36,018 nt of DNA, taken from Syncephalastrum monosporum B8922. Its lineage: Eukaryota > Mucoromycota > Mucoromycetes > Mucorales > Syncephalastraceae. The stretch covers positions 1 through 36,018 of the forward strand of contig JNEN01000378.1 of the NCBI GenBank assembly GCA_000697355.1, given 5' to 3'. How positions within the stretch are numbered: the first letter of the stretch is position 1; every line of letters starts with the position of its first letter. Both the position numbers and the translations under genes were made by a program. The notes under the pieces were generated by a model that was not told where the DNA came from, did not search any database, and saw only the letters and a program-made list of their open reading frames with translations. Below are positions 1 to 12,391 of this stretch, piece after piece.

Positions 1-102
1 AAAAAAACCTCTGATGTGAGGGCAGCAAGCGGAGAGGAGGTGGAAGAGGCGCGAGCGGAAGAGAAGACAGGAGAAGAGGCGAGCAAGAAGACTGCAAGCT
101 AA
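1..102 (+). CDS. possible C-terminal end of a gene entering from the left
   Basis: Frame 1 is open from the first base to a TAA at 100-102 and encodes 33 residues rich in Glu, Ala and Lys (ending KKTAS). Acidic/basic alternation like this is common in real protein tails. The composition changes after the stop: the segment is purine-rich and GC-rich and the following DNA is AT-rich. No domain can be recognised and the start lies outside the window. It could also be a purine-rich untranslated region that is open by chance. Confidence 0.3.
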   Translation, partial: KKTSDVRAASGEEVEEARAEEKTGEEASKKTAS

Positions 103-349
103 GTATACATTCAGAAGGAGGTTAGTGATATCCAAGACCATGTACTCTTGACGCGACAACTTACTTTCATGCACACCGGTGCAGTTGGGGACGGGCAACC
201 GGTGGCAGAGGGACTTATGGGGAATGTAGTGGTCTATGTGTTGCACTTCTTATTAGTTTATACTTGTAACCAAAATCCCTTCGTATATACTTGCCAGCGT
301 AAGACTTGACCAGGGTAAAGAAGAAGAAGAAGAAAAGTAGACGCGAGAG

Positions 350-705
350 AAAACAAAGGACCTTTTATGAGAAAGAGCGCGTGTCAATCGATATTCATGC
401 AAGGACTCGGGCGGGCTGTGCCAATGGGAAAAGAGAAGTAAAAGATAAGGACCTGACAGGGATTGACGTCGAGCTTTTTTCCAAGTTTCATAGGTTCCAT
501 TGGCTAACCAAGCTACACGCAATCCACGTTTTACCAATGGGGAAAGAGAGCTCAAAGATATGGTCCCTGACAGGTATTGACGTCAACTACCTTTTCGCGT
601 TTCAGAGGATTCATTGGCCTACTTTACCATCACGCGGTTCACATTTACCGAAGGACACGGGTGAAAAGACCTTGATGAAGATTGACGTCAGGTACCGTTG
701 ACGTC
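350..705. repeat. three degenerate ~114-bp tandem units with TTGACGTC cores
   Basis: Two units are clearly alike: one has CCAATGGG at 421 and TTGACGTC at 463-470, the next has CCAATGG at 534 and TTGACGTC at 577-584. Between these marks both contain a GAAAAGAG/GAAAGAGAG-like purine tract and a CCTGACAGG. A third, more diverged unit starts with CATTGG near 612 and has TTGACGTCA at 682-690, followed by an extra TTGACGTC at 698-705. The core spacings are 114, 105 and 16 bp. TGACGTCA is the cAMP-response-element/ATF consensus and CCAAT is the HAP-complex core. The repeat is seen directly; its regulatory role is inference. Confidence 0.6.
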
Positions 706-727
706 TCAAAGTTGTCTACTTTGGCAG

Positions 728-760
728 ACGCCCTGCCCGGGAATTGAACCGGGGTCTTTT
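728..760 (-). pseudogene. tRNA-like 3' fragment (T-arm / B-box)
   Basis: Read on the minus strand, GGTTCAATTCC fits the RNA polymerase III B-box and a tRNA T-loop. The flanking CCCGG/CCCGG arms form a T-stem with one mismatch, followed by a possible acceptor 3' strand. No matching 5' acceptor half, D-arm or anticodon arm lies within 80 bases upstream on that strand. I read it as a truncated tRNA or a tRNA-derived SINE relic. Confidence 0.3.
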
Positions 761-3326
761 GTGTCTTGCTTATGTAATTATGGATGTACGGAATATTAAG
801 ATTATTATATGATAATACTGGTATTTTGACTCCTTGGCTTGCTCTACTGTCCTGTAGCGAGACATCGCTTGATTTTGAAATAGAAATGAACTTGGTCGTC
901 TTGATAAGGTTTTGGTCATTACTTCTACAACTCAATGCTGCCGGCGCTGTGTATCGTGATCTCTTGGCAACAGTGAATAAGCTAATTACTTCATATATGA
1001 AAGACATGGAGATAAGAACTAGGACTGCTTATTTAATGACGACTCGAAGTTGTCCTGCCGTGAATCTGATGGAATCATTCTCACTAGTAGCTGATAGATG
1101 CATGAGAGGAAAAAAAAAAGCGTGCTGTTCTTTGTATAAGCAATGGAGCTCCTCCTTTGCCCCTTCCATGATATGACAAGCTTGCGCCCTTATGTCGAGA
1201 ATTTGGTGATACTTATCTGTAGAAAGAATTACCGCTCTTGGGATGGATATTGATGTACAGTACTGTATAATCTGTATGGCAGCAGGAAATGCACGACTTT
1301 CCAGCCATCTCCGTCCTTGGTTTTTCCAACTGATTTCACGCTTCTTTCGACTACTTGTATTCTTCGGCTGAGACAGGCCGCATTATAATGGAGCAGTTTG
1401 CTCTGGGCCCTACTTTGCCCTGCTCGATCTTCTGATAAATCAAAGACGAACTACACCGACATTAAGGTAATGTCATGTTCGTTATCGCGCCAGAGCTTGA
1501 TCCGTCAAGTTGACCAGCATAGCGGTTTGGCTTGTTGGATCCACCATCGTTCCTGTCAGTTTAAAAGAGTTATTGCTACGACCATCAAATTCATTGAATA
1601 CTTGCAGAGTAAAATCGTATATGTGTTCCATATGTCCTACGCGATACTTTGCATAGAAACAGGAATAATCTGTGACGTGGAAGGAAGATTCCAGGGGCGT
1701 ATAAGTGACGCGCCATTAGTATGTGAAGCCGATCATCAATCCTCACTCATGTAGCCGGTCAGTGGGCTTTATTGTGCCAAACGGTTGGGACATCGCCGTA
1801 CGCGACATACCAGGCTATTAAACAAAATAAAAGGCTTTATGCAAAACTATATGTGGGTCAATCAACCGCGTTACATTACCGAAGATAAAGTTAACATTGC
1901 CCTCAGCAATGTGATACATATTAGACTAGCTCAGACGTAAAACTTGTCAGTGTTGGTGCGCCGGTACACATAAATGTGTTAGTTCCCGTACTTGTTCTAG
2001 GTTATGAAAAAAAAAAAAAAAAACAGAACAGGGCAGCAAGCTCTGGACCAAGTGCTCAGCCAAGATGTCAATCTCAAAGAGAAATAGAAGTCGGTAACAC
2101 ATCAGTCCTTCCGGAAGCATTTAGGAGTTTCCGAGCCGAGGCTTCCACGTGGTATTTTCATCCACGGTTTTTCAATGCCTGCGCTCCTTAGTGGGATACC
2201 AAGTCTGTGCTCAGGTGAAGTTCGCGTAGCTCCGGGATGTAGGCAGCCTGCGTATTGAAAAGCATTCATTAGTGTGTCCACTATAGTAAAAACGATTAAT
2301 GGTAATAAAAGTAAATAGCGGCTCATGAACTATGTAAGCGCTCTATGCACGGATATGCAAATATTATTGCCGTGTTAAACGGAGAAAAATCAGAATAGGA
2401 ATCCATAGAAGAAAATGACGCAGCCTATGCTATTAGGTAAGAGCACAGGGAAAAATGTTTATCATGACACAGGGTGAAGTTCCTAATATTTTGTATCTAT
2501 GCAAAAAAAAAAAATTTGTATTCGTGCGTAGGACAATAGGACTGCCCAAGAATCAAATGTGGTAAGGCAAAGGAGAGGATAAAAGAGTGGGCGGTGCTTC
2601 ATCAGTTACTTCATTTGGCCGAAAGACCCTTTACAAATGTCACACAGCTCGGTTCCATTTTGTGCTCCAGTGAATTACATGCAGAGCAGCGCTAACCGAA
2701 GGCGGGAGTAAGATCTTTTTTGTATGAGACCACCTCCTCTTTATTCATGAAATTTCGCCATCCGATATGAATCATAGCCCGCGTGGCAGTGATTCATGCA
2801 TGACTGCGCACTCCTAATTCGAGGAAAAAGCGTATGCCACGTACACCGACGAGTTAATTCAGTATTATGCGCAGTTGTACCCCATCAGTCTGTTTGACTA
2901 CATAAGGGGGAAAAAAAAAAAAGAAAAAGACACAGGTGTAGACAACGTGCGTTCGTGATACAGCGTTACACAGCACAGCACTCCCGCGTGGTGTGCATCC
3001 CAATTACTTAGCGGAGTGTTTTCCGTACATTCTTTCCCAAAGCCAAAAAGCCTACAACGAAAACTGGACCGCGCCTATCATAGGTTTCCACTCCCCCCAC
3101 TTGTCGATACCCGGCCCAGCACCACAGCAACCCATAAACACTACCATTACACGCCTACTACGAAAAACACCTGTGCAGAGCCTGACTTCTCGACCCACCC
3201 CCCTGTTCTCCTCTGTACTTGCAGTATTTACTTTTCCCACTCATTCAGTCGCTCGCGGGCCGCTCTTTCTTTCTCCCACTCGTCTTCACCGGGCGTTGTC
3301 TGTGCTTTCCATTGTAAAACTTCAAC

Positions 3327-6300
3327 ATGTCCAAGATCCCCATCTTGTGCAGAGTGCAGGCGCGATACCCTTACAAATCCAATGACCCGTCGTCATTAAA
3401 CTTCGACCAGGGCGATTTCATTGAAGTCTTGACAAAGCTCAAGTCCGGCTGGTGGGATGGTTGGTACGTTATTCTCAGCAAAAATTTAGGCTTTGTCTGT
3501 ATACTGACATGTTCATTTTTTCTTTTCTTTTGGTACCTCAGGTGCAATGGTACCCGTGGCTGGTTTCCTAGCAACTATGTCCAGGTTGTCGAAGAATACG
3601 ACCACGAAGACTCCGCTGAAGAATCGGAAGAAACCAGCAAGGTATGGTGCAAAAAGTATACGACTGCCAGCATGTGATTCATTATGTACGAAAGGAACCG
3701 AGTCTGTGGCGACAGTCTGATGAGTCCGGAATAGAGGCAGTCCCTCGTACGCGAAACGGCGTACCCCTTCATAGAAATACCGAGCATCGTCTTAGTCTGC
3801 CCTACGACGATACCAATGGCTTTGACCACATCGAGGTGCAGGAAAGTCCCTCTACTACTTCTATCCTTCCGCGGGGCTGGTCCGTGCAGATGACTGAAGA
3901 TGGTTCCGGAACCTACTACTATAACCACGAGACGGGCGAAATGCGCTCTTCACATCCAGACGATATATCAGAATCGGAATACGAAGAAAATGCTTCCGTC
4001 GGCACCATGAATGACTCTTCTGAGGATGAGGACAGTTTCGACTTCAAATCGATCGATAGTCCGAGAAGTCCATGGGAGAGTCGCACAAACGGTATCGACA
4101 AATCTGAGGACATCGCGTCGCCTGAGAAGGTACTCTTCATCCAACCCATATTTACCACAAAATCACTCATCGTTGCAAAATGGGGGTAGATCGCTTCGTC
4201 GTGGCTAAAACGAACCACCCCTCAAGGTCGCCCATATTATGTTAACACCGTGACTCAGGAAACGACATGGGATAAAAACCTTATAGATCCGGAAACCGGA
4301 CGTTTAGTAAGTGACACAGGTTTGAAAAAGACAACTTATATTCATCTTTCCGCTTATAGAGAAACGTGCCTAACGATGCACAAACAGCGGATCGCGCCCT
4401 TTCTTCATCTCGGCCAGCCTCGAGTGACAAGTCTTTGCGACCAGTTGTTGCTCTTAATGTAAACGAACCCTTAACGTGGAACAAGCTGTCGGCACATATT
4501 GCACTCGCCATACACAACCTCAATTCCGCTGCAAAAACAGCACAAAAGACGCTTTTCATCTCGCATGCAGCCAACGTCGTCAACGCCATTCGCACCATGC
4601 TCATCACATCTGGGACGATCGACAAAGAGTCGGTACATATCAAGACCAACTCCGTGCTACGAGCGCATCATCGCGCCATGATGGCTTCCATGTCCAAGTT
4701 GATTTTGTCTTCACAGCTGTGTGCAGACAACACCCACGAGAATATCAGCAAAATGCTCTCAGACTCGAACGAATTGCTTTTGGCCGTGCGTAATTTTATC
4801 AGTACCTGTCAAGATTCATGCGTCGCAGTCCAGCACATGGATCCACGAATCATTCCAGGGGATGTCACTCGCCGCCATTCGGTAGAAGGTCGCGCAAAGT
4901 ACGCTCTTCAAGGCGATTTGGCCGATAATCTCGAGGCGTACGCAGTCAGCATGCACGAGTCGGTTGAGGCCATCCACGTCAGCCTTCGCACGACAAGCTG
5001 CACCAGCGAGCCCCGATCGTCCTTGGCAGCCCTCTTGTTTACGCAGTTCCGTAACCTGGCAAACCAAACAGCACAATTCCTGGGTATTGTAGATGACATT
5101 GATTATGACACTGTGGCGGAATCACCTGCCGTCGATGAGCTCAAGCACAACAGCCAACTCCTTTCGGATGGACTGGGCCAGTTGTTTTGTTGGATGCAGT
5201 CCCTGACGGACGAAGCAGTTTCTCTGCTAAACGCCATTCCCGAAATGGAAAAAGCAGCCACGCGCATCAACGATCCTATTCGCGATATCTGCATCGCCAT
5301 CAACAAGCTCGTCTCGGCACGACGTGTCAGCAAAACTTTGTCAAAGACATCCGACGAAACAAAAGTGAAGGAGCCATATCCTGCTGCAAAGGAATACGCA
5401 GATGACTCAGACATTGACAAGAACAGCATGAAGAGTATCACTTCAGATGGTGACAACCTCACATGGGAAGGCACAGCAACCACTGAGCCAACAGAGTACC
5501 AACCTACGGAGGAGGGAACGGACAAACCTGATGCGAAATCAGGTGCTGTACCCGCGTTAGAAGTGAGGACGTCCCAAACAGGCGACAAGGATAATGGACA
5601 AGCCGAAGATGTCTCAGCCCCGGACTCACCCAGTAAAGCCACCTCTCGCAAACTGAAAAAGTTCTTTGGAGACGATGCCCCTGCAGCCGTGGTGGCAGCG
5701 GCAAAGCCGGCCGTCAACGAGCGGCCCTGGTTCCTGCAGTATGATTACCATCCGAATGAGATCGTGTTCAATATGGAAGGCTATGTGAAAGGCGGTACCC
5801 TTCCGGCGCTCGTGGAACGATTGACCCTGCACGACTACCTCGATATGAATTTCATCAACACCTTTTTGCTCACCTACCGCTCCTTCTGCACATCTCTCGA
5901 GCTGCAGTCGCTTCTGGAAGCCCGCTACAACTTGAGTCCGCCGGAAAATTTGACTGAAGAGGAGATGGAGCAGTGGACCCAGAAAAAGCGAAAGCTCGTC
6001 CGGCTGCGTGTGTTCAACGTCCTGAAAAACTGGCTTGAACTCTACTACAATGAAGACGATCACGTCATCCTGGACGGTCTGCTCGAGTTCACGAACACCA
6101 GCATCCGTAGTACACTCAGCTTCTCGGCCGATCAGCTGGAACGCTTGATCAAAATGCGCAAGGAAGACGAGAGCCAGGGCGGTCTGAAGAAGATGGTCCT
6201 GAGCTTGCCCGACCCGCCTGAGCCCATTATGCCCCGCAATCGCAAAAAATTTAAGCTCATGGACATTGACACTCTCGAGATGGCGCGTCAGCTCACGGTC

Positions 6301-7206
6301 ATGGATTTCAAACTCTACAGCTCGATCCGGCCGGTGGAATGTCTCGACAAGGCGTGGTCACGCGATCCGAACGATGAAAACGGCAACGTGGCGGTGAATA
6401 TCCGCGCGTCCATTGAATACTGCAACCAGGTGACGTCTTGGGTATCTGATTCCATTTTGAGTCAATCGGATATCAAGAAGCGCAGCACCATCATCAAATA
6501 CTGGGTGCAAGTGGCAGAGGTATAATACATTTCAAGGTAGCAAAGGGATTAATCTCACACAATATTTCTTTAGAAATGTCGACAACTCAACAATTTCAAT
6601 ACATGCATGGCAGTGCTTTCAGCATTCGACAATAGCTCTGTGGGCCGACTGAAGCGAACCTGGGAGGTAATATCGCCTGAAGCGTCTAATATCTTATGTA
6701 CTAAGATCACTTGTCAATAGATGGTGGGCGCACGCACCAACCAGACACTATCGCAAATTCGCAAGCTCATGGGAGCAAACCGCAACTTCACAGAATACAG
6801 AGCCATCATCCATTCCATCAACCCTCCTTGCATCCCTTTCCTCGGTATCTACCTTCAAGATCTTACATTTATTGAAGACGGCAACCCCAATTATCTCAAA
6901 AAGTCAAAGGACCTGATCAACTTTGCAAAGCGAGCAAAGACAGCGGAGGTCATTCGGGAAATCCAACAGTACCAGTCCTCCCTTTACCGTCTGAAGTCTG
7001 TTGATGAACTCCAGCAGTTTATCCAGGCAAACCTGCAAAGCACACGCGACGAAGATCAGCTCTACAACGAGAGCTTGAAATTGGAGCCAAGGTATGTGAA
7101 GCAAAAGAGAGAGCCAGCTCGAGGTAGTTACTGATCCATGTCATGTTACAGAGAACGTGAAGATGAAAAAATCACCCGGCTTTTGCAAGAATCTGGATTC
7201 TTATAA
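3327..7206 (+). CDS. CDC25: Ras guanine-nucleotide exchange factor, SH3-WW-WW-RasGEF (Cdc25 family)
   Basis: It catalyses GDP release from Ras so that Ras reloads with GTP and, in fungi, activates adenylate cyclase. Exons are 3327-3463, 3542-3641, 3695-4129, 4190-4319, 4388-6519, 6574-6666, 6721-7091 and 7152-7206, giving 1,150 aa. An SH3 domain (about residues 4-66) shows ALYDY-type spacing, WWDGW and GWFPSNYV. WW1 (about 135-168) starts LPRGW but ends without the second Trp. WW2 (about 226-260) has GRPYYVN and TTWDK. A helical middle follows, then RasGEF_N (about 725-850, with LTLHDYLDMNFINTFLLTYRS) and the catalytic RasGEF domain (about 890-1130, with ARQLTVMDFKLYSSI, YWVQVAE and FNTCMAVLSAF). 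The start is the first ATG in front of the SH3 domain. Residues RRHS (4870-4881) fit a PKA site. The donor GTTTGA at 4320 is weak but needed for frame. The family call is firm; orthology to yeast Cdc25 rests on the SH3-RasGEF layout. Confidence 0.93.
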
Positions 7207-7696
7207 GCCTGCCCACCTACCATTCCAACTTCTCAACCCCCCCCCCATCCCACTCACTGCTATACCACTTCGTGACCGCAGCTGTAATCTAGTATTGTTC
7301 TTCTATACACGCATATATATACTCATGGTATGCTCATCATGTGCATGTGTCAAGGCGTGTGCATTATTTCACCATAGAAACTGAGATAATCCATGCGCCA
7401 GAATGTCTGTACATGTACAAGTGTGACCCCAACCTATCATCTAATATATTAAGCTGACATTGACTTTGTGAATTATCAATAATTGCTATTGCTACGCATG
7501 GGTCTCATGGTCGAACGCACAGTCGACTGATGTCTATTTATTCTTTGCTGTCCATATGCATATGGCCAGGAATTTGTATTCCAATGTGATCAGATACGGT
7601 GTCACACACAATGAGCTGGAAGCGGGGAATTGCGCAAAGTCACATACAACGTCTAGTGCTCTTCCAGCAGAAGTAGTTCTGACAGCTTTGTGCATC
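7207..7696. other. intergenic: 3' end of the Ras exchange factor and promoter of the Med5-like gene
   Basis: AT-rich DNA with TATATATA-like stretches near 7313 and 7443 and no convincing coding frame. The frame of the next gene stays open upstream to an ATG at 7556, but those residues look random. Confidence 0.6.
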
Positions 7697-10600
7697 ATGT
7701 CCACGCGCATGCTGGAAACGATCCTCCAGCACTCTCTTGTCAATGGTCTCGATAGTCAAGAGGCAAGTCCTTGTGTGCATTGGTGTAGCCTTCCACTCAC
7801 ATGACTCGTTTCTCTGTCTTGCCTTGCCTTCCATTCCTTCTTCTGCAGTGGGCGCGACCGACACGCGAATGCTTTGCCAGAGCCGATCACGACTTGAGCC
7901 GTGAATTGTGTGGTACGAGTCGACGACATACGCGATGCATTCGGATTGCATAACCTTCCTCCGTAGACATTCTGCTCGGACGCCTGTTTGCACAAACTCA
8001 CATTACCGAACCGCTCCTTGAACAGTACCTTGCGTACGTGACCCGTCCAGGACAGCAGGACGGCGTGGACGTAAAGACGGAACCTGACATAGACAGCAAA
8101 CGGGAAGACAAAGGAGAACTCGTGACACCACGCGTGTTCCTGGACGCACTTGTCCACTTTGCCGAGACGACCACGAAACGTAATCCTCGACAATGGTCGC
8201 AAGTGCTGCATTGCCTGCCTGCCGTGCTCGCACACGTCGATCCTGACCAGATCATTTCCGATCTTTTCGACGACACCTTTGCAGCCAAAGACCCGACGTG
8301 CTGGCCGCATATCCTCTACCGCGTCTTTATCATGCTCGCCAATCTCGTGGCAGCTGGCCTCCCTTCGCAGAACAAGTCGATGGACGACGGTGCAAAGCAG
8401 GACTTGATGGACACCGACTTCTTTAGCCAGACCCAACCTCAAACACAAACACAAACGCAACAGCAGCAGCAGCCACCTTTTGGCAGTGTTTCTCAGCCCA
8501 CCGCGTTCGACCCAGAAGCCACTTTGGACCTCGCCAGTTTCGCTACAGAAGACCATCCCATGAACAGCCAGCAAGTGTCTGCTACCCAGATGACGATGCC
8601 CATCGAAGACGCCCAGGACTCGCTACCGCAGGGCACAACCGCAACACAATCGACGACGGGTTCGACGGCTGCCATCGAGACCAGCAACAGCCGATTGGCA
8701 GCACGCATCATGATCGACCTCATCGAAAAGAAGAGCGCCAAACGTATCTTTGAGATGTGGTACAGCCAAAAGCACCAAGACGACCCGCACAAGGAGGACG
8801 ACGAGGGCATCTCGGATGAGCCGTGGCTGACGTGCAACGCAATCCTCACCCACACGTCCGGAGGCCAATGGCTAGCGTCTCAAGGGACCGCACTTTCCTC
8901 CACAGGACCCGACGGCGGAGAGATACAGAAGCTCTTCCTTCTCATGAAACGACTCACAGATCACGACGTGGGCCGCCGAATGGCCGTCCACATGAAGTAT
9001 CAGGAGCTCGAGGATGAAGGGACGGCGCGTGCCTTGCCCAGTGCTGGTCTCATGGGTTTTCTATTCCATATGGTACGTTCCACCGGCGGAAACCCCCCTC
9101 CCCCACTCTCGCCACGTCTCATACTCATACTGTATAGGTACAAATACGCCCTACCTTGAGTGATGACTATATCGTCGACCATCTCGCAAAACTTCAGACC
9201 ATCAAAGTAAGATAATGCGTCTTTCGCTATAACTGGCATTAATGCGTATTAGGGCTCCTTTGATGAATCATTCTATTTGGAGTTATGGTTTGCCGCGTTT
9301 ACAGGTCTTCGAGAGGCCTGCGCGAGCGCATATCCCATGCATGATAAAGCGCCTGCAACCACCTCAGGCAGCAAAAATATCGCAATAATTAACTGCGTGT
9401 TGTGGAAAACGCTCATCCTCGTCAAAGTACGTCACTCTCGTTGATTTTGCCTGACCCTTCTGACCGACGATAGATCCCGGCTTTAATAAGGACACTGGAG
9501 AAACGGGCGCGCACACACCCTGTCACATCGGGGTACAGCGAGGATGGCAGTCTTGAGGTAAGTGGAACGGGATTGATACCGTTATACTGTGATGCTCATT
9601 CTGACATACTAGACAAACCCACTGGAGTCATCTCTCCTGGAACTCAAGTCATTTGCTGGCCTCTTGAATGGCTGCAAATGTCCCGTCACACACTATTTTG
9701 CAGCCACCCATACCTCCTCCAGGCTGCTCGCCAAAGTCGTGGGGGCAGCACAAGAGGCATCAGAGGACGACGACGATATTATGAAGTTGATCAACGAGAT
9801 GAATGAACCCATGGATACCAGTAATCCAGATGTCATCAAAACGCTGCAGGCGGCCGCAACTGAGGATATCTTCACTTCCACCGTGCGCGTTTGTGAAAAC
9901 TATGGGTTTATCCGCGAAGAGATCGCACAAAAGCTCATTGTCAAGGCAGCGCCTCCCGCCCCCACCACAACAGCTAACCCTACGAAACCCGACAATGACG
10001 CCAATGACATGGACGATCTCGTCGACTTTTTGGATACCGATATGCTCGATGTGGAAAATGAAAAGCCATCTACAAGTGCCTTGGGTGAGGATGCGACCAA
10101 CGCAAATGTATTAGACGAGGTAAAAAAAAAAGGGGCGGGGGAGGGGCGGTGAGGGTGCGCTGATAGAAGGAGTTCCTCTTTTTATGCAAGAGCTTGGACT
10201 AAAGAAAGACCTTTTAGAATATCGACCATCGTATCGAATCGATCCGTCAAGAAGCTTCGGTCCAAGCGCTGGTGGAGTTGATGCACATTGCCTTAATATC
10301 TATGGTTCATACCAGGCGGATTGTGGACTTTTTGGTTGAGGTACTTGTAATATTCCAAAGGCATTGTGGGCATACTAACCTCATTAAATCTTTTCGATAG
10401 TTCCACAACGCCAAAGCAGCTTCAAAAAGCATACAGACCTTGGGCTACTTGTGTGACGCTTTCGTCGAGTGTCCTTTGATGGTCGATGTCATTGGTCAGC
10501 TATACCATCCATCTATGCTCCTCACATCACTCGAGCCGCTTTGCAACGCATGGCAACCGTTAAACACCGACATGGGCGAAGATCAACTTATGCTCGGTGA

Positions 10601-12224
10601 CCAGATGGGCGATGAATATGACGGTGTGCGCTCTTCCTACCAGAAATTCGGCAAACTGTGGATGTTCATCAATCTGGTCATGCACAAGTTCAAGGTAAAG
10701 TGAGTCTCACTTCATATCATCTCACATCTCATTCGCATGTCTATCTCTGGCTAGTTGTTCAAGGATGTGACTAGCGTATTCAGCGATCGAGAGGGCCTTT
10801 GTTATCGATACTTCACGCAAGGATATGATCTCTATTTTGGCATAGACGCTTCGGACAGTGATATGGAAAACGTGATTGTTCAGCTGGAAAAGGCACTTTC
10901 GGAAGAAGGAACCCTGTCCGACACATTATTAAGGTGATTTACTCATTGAAACGTCAAGTTTCGCCATTAACCGTGGTTTATAGTGAATTAACTCCACAGA
11001 CGCTGATCCGAGCCATGCCTACCGCATTCTACCGCACCATCAAAGCCCATGCATACGAACAGTCAAGCACAGAAGCATTGCTAAAATTCACCTACGCCCT
11101 TCAACCGCAGTATCTTGTCTTTGCTCTCGCATCGGGCGTATTTCCTGTCTTTTGCGAAACGTTGCTGTACCGATATCCATCTAGCTCGATGACGTGCCTT
11201 CAGGGCTTACTGACGGACAGCAGTATCCCTGGCCTTTTCTTCACCATATACGGCTACATGCTCTATGGCTGTCTCTGCGACATGGAAGAGCAGCGCCGGC
11301 AAGAGCGTTTAGTTTTAGCACAAGGCACCGCGGCTGATCCGCTGAGTCAACAAATCGACGACCTAAAAGATCATGTACGGCAACGCGTGCCTTTTGAGGT
11401 AACGCCCCCACAGCAGCAAGAGCACACAGAGACGGTGGCGACCAACGTACGACGCGACAACCTCTTTCAAAAGACACAAGACATGTTTCGAAATATTGTC
11501 AAAAGCGGGCGTTCCATGTTCATGCGCGACGTAGATGCAGGCACCACCGCGCTGTGGGAGTCTGAATCCAATCCAGAGCAGCAAGTGATTGCGCATTATC
11601 TGGACCTAGTCATGTTCCAGACCGCGCTCAACACGGGTGGCCCGCATTGGTTCGTCAGCATGATTGTACGTGAGGTGTTAGAAGCAGGCAAATGCGGTGG
11701 TGCCGTCCGAGCAGGTAATTAAAAAAAAAAAGAACAAAACAAAAAGGAAACAAGACATTAGCAAATGCATCCGTTGGCGGTAAGACTGATGGTTCTTTAT
11801 AGCCGAACTTGGTTCCTGCTTGGTGACGACGCCCCTCGGGCACTCGGATCACACGAGCTGCTGTAATCTCCTACGCTGTCTTGTGACGGATATCGTGCCT
11901 TCGTCGCTCCATCAGTGTGCGCTTCAGAGCGCATCCTTCTTTCAAGGACAAACCTTGGGCGTATTCACGAGCGACTGCATGGTACTGATGCACGGGCGAG
12001 GGACGGATGCCGATCACTTTTGCCGCATTTTTCTCGAGTCACTTGCGGCTGATAACGAGAATGGGCCCAGGATCATCCATGCATCGAAAAAGAAGACGAG
12101 CCAAGACCATTACTTTGACGTATGGCCGGACGCTGTGCTCAAAAGCCCAGTGTGGCGTGGGTTTCTCAAAGGGCTCATGAGTAATCCGTTGATCAACGAG
12201 GCCTGGCCCAACACGTTTATTTGA
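7697..12224 (+). CDS. MED5: Mediator complex subunit 5 (Med5/Nut1-like)
   Basis: Med5 sits in the tail module of Mediator and links DNA-bound activators to RNA polymerase II. Twelve exons are predicted: 7697-7762, 7849-7912, 7967-9072, 9138-9206, 9253-9426, 9474-9557, 9613-10119, 10218-10340, 10401-10694, 10755-10933, 10984-11714 and 11803-12224, giving 1,272 aa. Support for Med5 is the size, the all-helical sequence without enzymatic motifs, the N-terminal NGLDSQEWARPTRECFARA block and the C-terminal GGPHWFVSMIVREVLEAGK followed by AAELGSCLVTTPL, which match my memory of the family. A TQTQTQTQQQQQ tract (about 8441-8473) and an acidic linker (about 9755-9830) interrupt it. Intron 1 appears to use a GC donor. 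I chose ATG 7697 because upstream residues look non-coding. If not Med5, it is another large helical scaffold protein. Confidence 0.68.
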
Positions 12225-12391
12225 TTTCTTTTCTTGGACATCTTTCGCATCCACCGGTTTGTTATAATAAATGATACCGACTGTAGTATGTACCACTGCC
12301 TATTTCCATATTGGGTAGCAGTGCCCAGCCGGGGAAAAATAAAAATGCAGGCGAAATCAATGCTTCTTCACCGACGCGTCTTACACGTACG

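Larger units (their letters stand above)
103..3326. other. 3.2-kb gene-poor intergenic region upstream of the Ras exchange factor
   Basis: No open frame here resembles a protein family or joins to another by plausible splicing. The longest open stretches (for example 784-1176 and 1398-1754) are low in information and lie in AT-rich DNA. It holds the CRE-like repeats (350-705), a tRNA-like fragment near 740, a run of about 17 A at 2006-2023 and further A-runs near 2503 and 2911. The last 300 bases before 3327 are pyrimidine-rich on the + strand, which fits a fungal core promoter and 5' leader for the gene at 3327. Confidence 0.6.

Noticed and set aside
784..1754. Open frames of 118-130 codons in the left intergenic region
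   Set aside because: AT-rich, no domain, no splice partner, and low-information residues.
7556..7696. Extension of the Med5-like N-terminus to an upstream ATG at 7556
   Set aside because: The 47 added residues look random and cross AT-rich promoter-like DNA; ATG 7697 starts right at the helical protein-like sequence.
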